Assembly (NCBI GenBank): GCA_030840515.1
Contig: JAVEEJ010000342.1
Coordinates: forward strand, 1 to 14,139
Length of the DNA: 14,139 nt
Direction of reading: 5' to 3'
Source of the DNA: Frankiaceae bacterium
GTDB taxonomy: Bacteria; Actinomycetota; Actinomycetes; JAVEEJ01
Position 1 is the stretch's first letter. Every line of letters begins with the position of its first letter. Below are positions 1 to 5,877 of this stretch, piece after piece. The position numbers were made by a program, and so were the translations under genes. Below the pieces are notes generated by a model. It was not told where the DNA came from. It saw nothing but the letters and a program-made list of their open reading frames with translations, and searched no databases.

Positions 1-1082
1 GGCCCGATGAGGGCGTGCACCCGGCCCGGGGCCAGGTCCAGGTCGACGCCGTCCAAGGCCCGCACCCCGCCGAACGAAACGGCGAGCCCCCGGGCCTCGA
101 GCAGGGGCCCATCCGGGACCTCCTCCGGCCCTGCCCCCCGAAAGTGGGCAGGGCCGGAGGAATTGCTCACGGAGCGTGACGGGGGCTCGGCTGCACGCTC
201 CGGCGACCACATCCGCCGCGCGCCGTGCCACCTGTCCCGCAGCACCAGGACGAGCACGAGGACCACGGCAGTCGTGAGGCCGCGCGCACGCTCGGGGTCT
301 GCCCCGGCTGCTTCGGCGACCCGGTCGGCCAGCGTGAGGCCCAGCCCCACGACCGCCGCGCCGACCAGCGGTGCCCACCACCGCGGCAGCGGCACCGCCA
401 GCACGGCCACCAGCAGCTGAAGGGACAGCAGCGGCGAGACATCACCCGGCGCCACGACTCCGGTCACGGTCAGCAGACCGGCCCCCGCGAAGCCGGCGAC
501 TCCCGCGGCCACCGCCATCACGGACCGCCGTCGGGCCGCCACCGGGATGCCCACCGCCGCCGCGACGTGCGGGTTCTCGCGCAGCGCGGCGAGGTCGAGA
601 CCGGCAGGACCCGACTCCAGCCTCCACATCGCGGCCAGCAGCAGCAGCGCGGCCACCCCGGCGATGATCACGTGGCTCACCGGCAGCAGGACCAGGTCGA
701 GCCCCATCGTCGGCGAGACCAGGTGCGCTGGGGATGGTCGGACCAGGCCCTGCGCTCCGCCGGACAGGCTCGGGAAGGCGACCAGGACCGCCGCCACCAG
801 CCAGGCCAGCGCCCAGGTGGCCAAGCCGAGGGCTGCGCCTTCCAGCCGCGCCGCGGCCCCGGCCACCAGCCACCCGGCCGCAGCCGCGAGCGCGATGGCC
901 GCGAGCACCGCGATGCCGAGCGGGAGGCCGAGCCCGAGCGGCCCGAGCAGCGCGACCCCGAAAGCGCCGACCGCGACGAACGCGCCCTGACCCAGCACGG
1001 GCATGCCCGCGTAGGTGACGGGCAGCGAGAGGCCGAGTACGGCGACCAGCAGGTAGAGGTCGCGCGCCAGGTCGACGCTCAC
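1..1082 (-). CDS. Branched-chain amino acid-type ABC transporter, LivM permease fused to LivG ATPase (3' end outside window)
   Basis: Inner-membrane permease joined to a cytoplasmic ATPase in one reading frame; 360 full codons are visible with no stop. It starts at GTG (1082-1080), overlapping the LivH stop as GTGA, which implies translational coupling. Residues about 8-285 form a series of hydrophobic helices typical of LivM (YAGMPVLGQGAFVAVGA near 24-40; the ALRENPHVAAAVGIP loop near 166-180 resembles the family's conserved cytoplasmic loop). Residues about 290-325 are a hydrophilic linker. Residues 327-361 read as the start of a LivG ATPase (LLEARGLAVSFGGVRALDGV, then HALIGP), so the Walker A glycines and lysine should lie just beyond the left edge. 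LivM-LivG fusions are known in actinobacteria. A separate LivG could instead start at the in-frame GTG codon near residue 305, but there is no stop between the two parts. The substrate is inferred from family only; branched-chain or other amino acids, or urea, are possible. Confidence 0.85.
   Translation of the reverse strand, partial: MSVDLARDLYLLVAVLGLSLPVTYAGMPVLGQGAFVAVGAFGVALLGPLGLGLPLGIAVLAAIALAAAAGWLVAGAAARLEGAALGLATWALAWLVAAVLVAFPSLSGGAQGLVRPSPAHLVSPTMGLDLVLLPVSHVIIAGVAALLLLAAMWRLESGPAGLDLAALRENPHVAAAVGIPVAARRRSVMAVAAGVAGFAGAGLLTVTGVVAPGDVSPLLSLQLLVAVLAVPLPRWWAPLVGAAVVGLGLTLADRVAEAAGADPERARGLTTAVVLVLVLVLRDRWHGARRMWSPERAAEPPSRSVSNSSGPAHFRGAGPEEVPDGPLLEARGLAVSFGGVRALDGVDLDLAPGRVHALIG
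122..160. repeat. Perfect 15-bp inverted repeat in LivM-LivG linker
   Basis: The arm CCTCCGGCCCTGCCC (122-136) is exactly complementary to GGGCAGGGCCGGAGG (146-160), with a 9-base loop. It lies within the coding sequence for the interdomain linker (about residues 308-321). Neither side is followed by a T tract, so it is not a standard intrinsic terminator. It could act on the mRNA, for example as a pause or stability element, or be a leftover from an intergenic region. Confidence 0.8.
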
Positions 1083-2017
1083 GGCTGCACCTCTGCAGGC
1101 CGTCGGCCGCGCAGCCCGTCGGGACGCAGCGCGAGGACCAGCAGCAGGACGGCGAGCGGCAGCACGTCCTGCCACGCAGGCCCAGGCCCCGGGGCCGCCA
1201 CGGCGACCTGCTCGATGACCCCGAGCGCTAGACCTCCGAGCAAGGCGCCGCGCAAAGAGCCGAGCCGGCCGATGAGCGCTGCGGTGATCCCCTTCAACCC
1301 GAGCATGACCCCTGAAGCGGCGCCCACCGGGTGGCTAGGCGCGTCGAGCAGCCCCGCGACCGCAGCCAGCAGGCCGGCCAACGCCACGCCGACCAGCACG
1401 GCCCGGCGGACGTTGACGCCGCAGAGCGCGGCGGCGTCGACGTCGTCGGTGACCGCGCGCAGCGCCCGCCCGGTCGAGCTGCCCACCACCAGCCGGTCGA
1501 GCAGCAGCCCGGAGACGAGGCCCACCGCCAGCACTCCGAGGGTGCGCACCGGCAAGCTCCCGCCCCCGGGGAGGGTCAGCACACCGGTAGCGGTCAGCTG
1601 GTCGAGCCGCAGCGGGTCGGGCACCGCGTAGCCCTGCTCGGGCAGCAGCAGGCCGAGCCCTTCCCGCACCAGCAGCCCGGCGGCCACCGTGCCGGCCACC
1701 CAGGCCACCGCGTCCCCTCGTCGCAACGCCGGCCTGACCGCGAGCTCGAACACCAGCAACGACAGCCCCACCCCGAGGGCGAGCGCGAGCACCACGAGCG
1801 AGACGGACCCGCCCACGCCGAGCCCGGCGGCGACCGGGGTGCGCCCCACCACGACGAGGACCGCGCCGAGCACCGCCGCGACGACCAGGTCGCCGTGCGC
1901 CAGCTGGTAGATCCGGGCCAGCCCCGCGAGCAGCGAGAAGCCGCAGCCGACCAGCCCGTAGACCGCGCCCACGGACAACCCGGTGAGGACGGCCTGAAGG
2001 AGTACGCCGGCGCTCAC
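1079..2017 (-). CDS. Branched-chain amino acid-type ABC transporter permease, LivH family
   Basis: A 312-residue integral membrane permease of the BPD_transp_2 (LivH/LivM) family, the usual length for LivH. The N-terminus (LTGLSVGAVYGLVGCGFSLL followed by RIYQLAHGD, residues about 12-43) matches the LivH signature in which the motif is usually NFAHGD. About eight hydrophobic segments follow. The ALRAVTDDVDAAALCGVNV stretch (about 186-204) is the cytoplasmic loop that contacts the ATPase in this family, and GLKGITAALIGRLGSLRGALLGG is a typical C-terminal motif. The start is GTG at 2017; there is no good Shine-Dalgarno sequence, but a TAGTCT hexamer lies 6 nt upstream, suggesting a leaderless transcript. 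It overlaps the downstream LivM-LivG fusion by 4 nt (GTGA), so the two form an operon. A substrate-binding protein is not visible nearby. Confidence 0.9.
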   Translation of the reverse strand: MSAGVLLQAVLTGLSVGAVYGLVGCGFSLLAGLARIYQLAHGDLVVAAVLGAVLVVVGRTPVAAGLGVGGSVSLVVLALALGVGLSLLVFELAVRPALRRGDAVAWVAGTVAAGLLVREGLGLLLPEQGYAVPDPLRLDQLTATGVLTLPGGGSLPVRTLGVLAVGLVSGLLLDRLVVGSSTGRALRAVTDDVDAAALCGVNVRRAVLVGVALAGLLAAVAGLLDAPSHPVGAASGVMLGLKGITAALIGRLGSLRGALLGGLALGVIEQVAVAAPGPGPAWQDVLPLAVLLLVLALRPDGLRGRRPAEVQP

Positions 2018-2023
2018 GCGGCG

Positions 2024-2029
2024 AGACTA
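2024..2029 (-). promoter_or_regulatory. Putative -10 element for leaderless livH
   Basis: On the minus strand TAGTCT is followed by six bases (CGCCGC) and then the GTG start. This matches the actinobacterial TANNNT -10 pattern placed so that transcription would begin at the start codon. The same arrangement, CCCTAGTCT then six bases then GTG, precedes the deacetylase gene at 11163. No clear -35 box was seen. Confidence 0.5.
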
Positions 2030-2072
2030 GGGCGCGTCGAGGTCGCCGTACTCGCTCCCAGGCTCTGCAGGG

Positions 2073-2588
2073 CTAGGGCGCGAAGGGCAGCGGCGAGGGG
2101 CTCCCAGTGGGCGTCGGCAGCAGCGGCGAGGTCCCGAGCACGCCCTGCCGAGCGACAGCGACGAGCCAGAGCGTGAAGCAGTCGGTCTTCGCCGCCATCC
2201 GGTAGGTCCCGCGCAGGTTGCCGTAGACCCACGGTGCGTCGGCCTCGCTCGGCTCCGCGTCACCGCGCCCCAAGGTGAATCCGGCTTTGGGCACCGCGCT
2301 GATGACGAAGAGCACCCCTCGGCGGAGTGACGTTCGGGTGCTGAACCGGACGATCTTCAGGCCGGCCAGGTCGGTCTTGATCGGGACCGCCGCCGTGGCG
2401 TCCGGTGGCTTCGGCAGCGCCTGGGGGAAGTCCTTGGGCCAGATGACCTTGGACGGCTTCCCGTCGCCGGGGCAGCGAGTCTCGGTGGGCGCGGGCTGCG
2501 GGCTCAGCGTGGGCACCGCGTCGGGCGAGCTGCTGGCGCAGGCGGCCAGCAGCGGCAGGGTCGCCAGCGCGAGCACAAACCGACGCAC
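2073..2588 (-). CDS. Putative lipoprotein of unknown function
   Basis: A 171-residue predicted lipoprotein. The N-terminus MRRFVLALATLPLLAACASS has a short basic region, a hydrophobic core and a lipobox LAAC with the lipidated cysteine at residue 17. A Ser/Pro/Thr-rich spacer follows (about 18-35). Then comes a folded-looking region with IWPKDFPQALPKPPDA, and GFTLGRGDAEPSEADAPWVYG about 65 residues further on, and a Ser/Pro-rich tail. Two further cysteines (one after the spacer, one near the C-terminus in TDCFTLW) might form a disulfide. I do not recognise the family. The start was chosen at the GTG at 2588 because AAGGAG (2600-2595) lies six bases upstream; GTG at 2591 is also possible, and longer in-frame versions would bury the signal peptide. 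It lies 55 bp upstream of livH, same strand, and diverges from the glycoside hydrolase gene. It is too small to be the transporter's substrate-binding protein. Confidence 0.75.
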   Translation of the reverse strand: MRRFVLALATLPLLAACASSSPDAVPTLSPQPAPTETRCPGDGKPSKVIWPKDFPQALPKPPDATAAVPIKTDLAGLKIVRFSTRTSLRRGVLFVISAVPKAGFTLGRGDAEPSEADAPWVYGNLRGTYRMAAKTDCFTLWLVAVARQGVLGTSPLLPTPTGSPSPLPFAP

Positions 2589-2620
2589 CACGAGCTCCTT
2601 CACTGGCTGGGACGCGGGCA

Positions 2621-2626
2621 AGGGTA
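2621..2626 (-). promoter_or_regulatory. Possible -10 element for the lipoprotein gene
   Basis: On the minus strand TACCCT (within GACTACCCTTG) fits TANNNT and would place transcription start about 25 nt before the chosen GTG, leaving room for the AAGGAG ribosome binding site. No convincing -35 box was found, so this is tentative. Confidence 0.3.
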
Positions 2627-2756
2627 GTCGGCGGCGCCGAGACCGCCTCCCGAGCGCGTTCGGCAAAGCGGGGCATTGGCCACAGATCGGCTAGGTCCTG
2701 CTGCCGAACGGGTGACATTCCCTCAAGGGCCCGCAGATCTTGGACGACGCATTGAT

Positions 2757-2775
2757 TGGTCACCGTCCGTGACCA
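2757..2775. promoter_or_regulatory. 19-bp dyad upstream of riboswitch, possible operator
   Basis: TGGTCAC and GTGACCA are perfect 7-bp inverted arms separated by CGTCC. It lies about 10 bp before the riboswitch aptamer. The inner half-sites (TCAC, GTGA) match the outer positions of the Streptomyces BldD box as I recall it (nTnACnC(A/T)GnGTnAn), with two mismatches in the centre. It could be a repressor operator or a hairpin at the start of the leader RNA. Confidence 0.4.
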
Positions 2776-2785
2776 CGCGCACCGA

Positions 2786-2865
2786 ACCGACAAAGGCAAA
2801 CCCGTCGCGAGGCGGGGACGCAAAGCCAGGGGTCCCTCCGGGACAGCCCAGCCACCGAAGCGGAG
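2786..2865 (+). promoter_or_regulatory. c-di-GMP-I (GEMM) riboswitch
   Basis: The leader carries the conserved core ACAAAGGCAAACC (2790-2802) and GGGACGCAAAGCC (2815-2827). P2: CCCGTC (2801-2806) pairs with GGCGGG (2811-2816) around a GCGA tetraloop, a GNRA loop as expected. GGC (2795-2797) pairs with GCC (2825-2827). P3: GTCCC (2832-2836) pairs with GGGAC (2840-2844), extended by GGG (2829-2831) with CCC (2847-2849). The 3' flank CCACCGAAG (2852-2860) resembles the family's closing segment. The ribosome binding site CGGAG (2861-2865) follows at once, and CCG (2787-2789) could pair with its CGG in an outer helix, suggesting translational control. CTCCG (2836-2840) is also complementary to CGGAG. 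The direction of control cannot be settled by eye. Confidence 0.85.
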
Positions 2866-2871
2866 TTGCAC

Positions 2872-4452
2872 ATGTCTCTGGGGTCCCGCCTGGTGGGGAT
2901 TGCCGTCGGATCGGCCCTTGCGGTCGCCACCGCCGTGCTGCCCGCCACCGCCGCCCTGGCTACGGTCAGTGAGCCCCTGCACCAGTACCGCGGTGCCCAG
3001 CTTCACCTGATGTGGGGCGAGAACACCTCATCTGACATCACCCGTCAGCTGGACATGCTCGCCGCGACCCACGCGGACTCGGGTCGCCTCGACGTGGCGT
3101 GGAGCTCGCTGCAGGACAGCAACGCCGCCACCTTCGCCTCCTGGTACGTCAGCAAGCTGGACTCCGTCGTGGCGGGCGCCTACGCCCGAGGCATCAAGCT
3201 GATCCTCACGCTGCAGGAGACGCCGTGCTGGGCCTCCAGCGCGCCGGACAGCGTCAAGCAGAGCTGCGCGGGCGCCTACTGGGACCGGGGTGTCACGCAC
3301 TACGCCCCCACCAACCCCGGCGACTACGCCGCGGCTGCCCGCTACATCGCGCAGCGCTACGGCACCCGGATCGCCGCGCTCGAGGTCTGGAACGAGCCGA
3401 ACTGGGACGACGGCACGATCGCGGCGAACCTCATCGCGTCGGACAAGGCCACCGCCTACGTCGGGATGCTGAAGCCGGCGTACACCGCCGTGAAGTCCGT
3501 CTCGCCGGACCTGCCGGTGCTTGCCGCCGCCATGGCCTTCTCCGACATCGCCTGGCTGCAGTCGCTCTACGCCAAGGGAGCGCGAGGGTCCTACGACGGC
3601 ATCTCGGTGCACCCCTACAACGAGTGGCGCGCCATCGGCGCACCGCACGACGCGGCGTACGCCAAGTACGACTTCAAGCAGGGCCTCACCGCGTTGCACA
3701 CCGCGATGCTCAACGCCGGCGACAGCTCACCGCTCTGGATCACCGAGATGGGCTGGAGCAGCTGCACGGACGGCGGCGGCACCGACCGCTGGTGCGTGAC
3801 CGAGGCCCAGCAGGCCAGCTTCCTTCCGGGCGCTGTGCAGCTCGCCGCCAGCTGGCCCTGGATCCACAGCTTCATCGTCTACAACCTCCGCGCGAAGGGC
3901 TCCTCGCTGTCGGACCGGGAGGCGTGCTTCGGCTTGGTGCACAAGGACTACAGCGTCAAGCCGGCGCTTGCCGCGCTGACGTCCGCGTTCGCTGATGCCG
4001 CTGCCGCGCCGGCACCCGTGGTGACCACGAGCCCGAGCCCGGTGGCCACCCCGAGCCCCGTCGCCACCCCGTCACCCGCGCCGGTGCCGGTGCCCGTCGA
4101 GACCAGCACACCCACGCCCGCCCCGACAAGCACGGGTGCACCGGCTCCGTCGACCACCGTTGTCCCGCGGGTCAAGCGCCCACACCTTCCGGGTGGCCTC
4201 AGCCCGCTCACGGGCGGCCGCGCGGCCGTCCAGCACCACAAGGCGCTCGCGGGCCAGGCCCTCAAGGCGCACATCGTGATCGGCCGCACGCCGCAGCTCG
4301 GTCACGTGTCCCTGGCGAGCGCGCTGCACCTGCGGCGGGCGGCCCAGCGAGCGGCGCTGCTGATGGCGAACTCAGCGCCGTCGGGCTCGGCGGGCCTGGC
4401 CGGCACCGCGACCGCCGTGCGCCACGTGGCCACCCCGCGCTTCATGCTCTAG
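2872..4452 (+). CDS. Secreted glycoside hydrolase, GH39/GH5-like TIM barrel, with Pro/Thr linker and basic C-terminal tail
   Basis: A 526-residue secreted enzyme likely to cleave a polysaccharide. Residues 1-30 are a signal peptide, probably cut after ALA. Residues about 38-375 form a (beta/alpha)8 hydrolase: EVWNEPNW places the acid/base Glu at 175, VHPYN lies at 246-250, and WITEMGW places the nucleophile Glu at 292. This NEP-type pattern is typical of clan GH-A and closest in feel to GH39 enzymes such as PslG, which acts on exopolysaccharide in Pseudomonas. Residues about 380-430 are a Pro/Thr/Ser/Val linker with PSPVAT repeats. Residues about 431-526 are a basic, His/Arg/Lys-containing tail with no sortase motif and no domain I recognise. 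The start is ATG 2872, with CGGAG six bases upstream; TTG at 2866 is less likely. A c-di-GMP riboswitch immediately precedes it, and an O-antigen polymerase gene follows 30 bp later, so it probably processes the polymer made by this locus. Confidence 0.85.
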   Translation: MSLGSRLVGIAVGSALAVATAVLPATAALATVSEPLHQYRGAQLHLMWGENTSSDITRQLDMLAATHADSGRLDVAWSSLQDSNAATFASWYVSKLDSVVAGAYARGIKLILTLQETPCWASSAPDSVKQSCAGAYWDRGVTHYAPTNPGDYAAAARYIAQRYGTRIAALEVWNEPNWDDGTIAANLIASDKATAYVGMLKPAYTAVKSVSPDLPVLAAAMAFSDIAWLQSLYAKGARGSYDGISVHPYNEWRAIGAPHDAAYAKYDFKQGLTALHTAMLNAGDSSPLWITEMGWSSCTDGGGTDRWCVTEAQQASFLPGAVQLAASWPWIHSFIVYNLRAKGSSLSDREACFGLVHKDYSVKPALAALTSAFADAAAAPAPVVTTSPSPVATPSPVATPSPAPVPVPVETSTPTPAPTSTGAPAPSTTVVPRVKRPHLPGGLSPLTGGRAAVQHHKALAGQALKAHIVIGRTPQLGHVSLASALHLRRAAQRAALLMANSAPSGSAGLAGTATAVRHVATPRFML

Positions 4453-4469
4453 GCCGCGCCGGGATCCAC

Positions 4470-4475
4470 TACCGT
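4470..4475 (+). promoter_or_regulatory. Possible -10 element before polymerase gene
   Basis: TACCGT lies 7 nt before the GTG at 4483 in the 30-bp gap after the hydrolase gene, and there is no Shine-Dalgarno sequence before that GTG. This fits a leaderless internal promoter, although read-through from the riboswitch transcript is also possible. Confidence 0.35.
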
Positions 4476-4482
4476 CGCAGCC

Positions 4483-5877
4483 GTGACCGTGCGCTCGCTG
4501 CCAGCGCCGTCCGAGCTGGTCCTCCCGGCTGCTCTCGGGATCGCCACAGTCACCACCGGACTCATCGTCGCCCTGGGGTGCTACCTCGTCGGCCCACTCC
4601 CCGTGATGCTGGCTGCGGGGGCGCTGGGCTACCTCGCGCTCGCGACGTTCCGCCCCGACCTGGGGCTGCTCGGCGCCGTTGCTCTCGCCCCGTTCGAGTC
4701 TGTGCAGCTGCCGCTGGCCGGGCTCGGCGGCCTCTCCCCGACCGAGGGTGCCTTCGTCGCCCTCGCCGTGGGCTGGACCGTGCGGCTCGCCCAAGGCCGA
4801 CCGGTCGCCACCCCGCAGCTGGTGGACCTGCCCGCTGTCGTGTTCGTGGTGGCACTGCTGCCCGGCATCGCGCTGGGCGCGCCCGTCACCGTGGTGGCGA
4901 AGCTGTTCATCATGTGGGCGGCCTTCTTCATCGTCTCCCTCGTCGCCCGTGAGCTGACGCGCTCTCAGATCCGTCGGCTCCTGGTCACCCTTGCCGCTGT
5001 CGGCGCGGTCCTCGGAGGCCTGGGGGCGCTGAGCTACCTGCAGGGCGGCGGGGCCCAGGTCGCTGCCGACGGCACCTCTGTCTCGGGCCGGGCGAGCGCC
5101 GCCATCGCCGACCCCAACTACTACGGCGCCTACCTGCTGCTCGCGGTCGTGCCCGTGTCGGGACTGGTGGTGTTCGGGGTCGCGCGGTCCTGGCGGCGCG
5201 TGCTGGTGGCCGGGCTGGTGCTCCTCGGCTGCGTCGGCATCGTGCTCTCACTGTCCCGGGGCGCGCTTCTCGGACTGTTCCTCGCAGCGGGCCTGGTGCT
5301 GCTGTCCACCAGCCGCAGCCGCGTGCTCACCGTCTCGCTGACGGTGCTCCTCGTCGCGGTCACCGCGGCCGGACTCAACCCGCTCCTCAAGACCAGGGCA
5401 CTGGAGGTCGCCGACACGCGGCTGTCCTCGATCACCTCCACGAGCACCAACAACGAGCGGCCGCTGCTGTGGCACGCCGCGATCGACGTCGCCGAGAAGC
5501 ACCCGCTGTTCGGGATCGGTGCGCTGCAGTTCGAGTCGGTGACCCAACGGCGTGGCATCACCCAGCGCGGCCTGCCCTTGTCGAACGTGCACAACAGCTA
5601 CCTGAACATCGCAGTCGAGCTCGGACTGGTCGGGCTGTTCGCCTTCCTGGCCTGGGTTCTCGTGCTCGCTCGAGGGCTGGGCATCGCGCTGCGCGGCAGT
5701 CGCTGGTCACGCGCCGCCGCGGTGGGGGTGGGTGCGACGCTCGCCGGCTTCCTGCTCCAGTCGCTGACCGTCTCGCCCTATCAGGTGCAGCTGATCCAGG
5801 CCACGTTCTTCCTGCTCGCCGGCATCTCGCTGCGTCTCGCCGAGCTCAGCGGCGATGACGTTCCGGAGGAGAGCTAG
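4483..5877 (+). CDS. O-antigen ligase / Wzy-type polysaccharide polymerase
   Basis: A 464-residue polytopic membrane protein with about twelve hydrophobic segments. The Wzy_C/O-antigen ligase (PF04932-like) features are VLSLSRGALLGLFLAAG (about 257-273), a large extracellular-type loop (about 306-375) with NNERPLLWHAAIDVAEKHPL, FGIGALQFESV, and then VHNSYLNIAVELGLVGLFAFL, whose HNSYL motif is a family hallmark. It is expected to join lipid-linked repeat units on the outer face of the membrane; ligation to an acceptor is the alternative. The GTG start has no ribosome binding site; a second GTG lies six bases on. It follows the hydrolase gene by 30 bp on the same strand and ends tail to tail with the Wzc-like gene, both stops sharing the tetranucleotide CTAG. 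Confidence 0.88.
   Translation: MTVRSLPAPSELVLPAALGIATVTTGLIVALGCYLVGPLPVMLAAGALGYLALATFRPDLGLLGAVALAPFESVQLPLAGLGGLSPTEGAFVALAVGWTVRLAQGRPVATPQLVDLPAVVFVVALLPGIALGAPVTVVAKLFIMWAAFFIVSLVARELTRSQIRRLLVTLAAVGAVLGGLGALSYLQGGGAQVAADGTSVSGRASAAIADPNYYGAYLLLAVVPVSGLVVFGVARSWRRVLVAGLVLLGCVGIVLSLSRGALLGLFLAAGLVLLSTSRSRVLTVSLTVLLVAVTAAGLNPLLKTRALEVADTRLSSITSTSTNNERPLLWHAAIDVAEKHPLFGIGALQFESVTQRRGITQRGLPLSNVHNSYLNIAVELGLVGLFAFLAWVLVLARGLGIALRGSRWSRAAAVGVGATLAGFLLQSLTVSPYQVQLIQATFFLLAGISLRLAELSGDDVPEES

Noticed and set aside
122..160. Intrinsic terminator
   Set aside because: The stem is strong but no T tract follows on either strand, and it lies inside an open coding frame.
225..1631. 468-codon open frame on the plus strand
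   Set aside because: Low-complexity Arg/Gln/His/Pro protein opposite the real permease genes; a typical antisense shadow in high-GC DNA.
2740..2766. TTGGAC/CACCGT as the promoter of the riboswitch transcript
   Set aside because: Spacing is only 15 bp and the -10 is poor; I could not place the promoter with confidence.
2866..2871. TTG start for the glycoside hydrolase
   Set aside because: It adds only two residues and is next to the ribosome binding site CGGAG with no spacing; ATG 2872 has a six-base spacing.
2260..3006. 248-codon minus-strand frame across the lipoprotein and leader region
   Set aside because: It runs antisense to the riboswitch and hydrolase start, and overlaps the lipoprotein in another frame; composition is low complexity.
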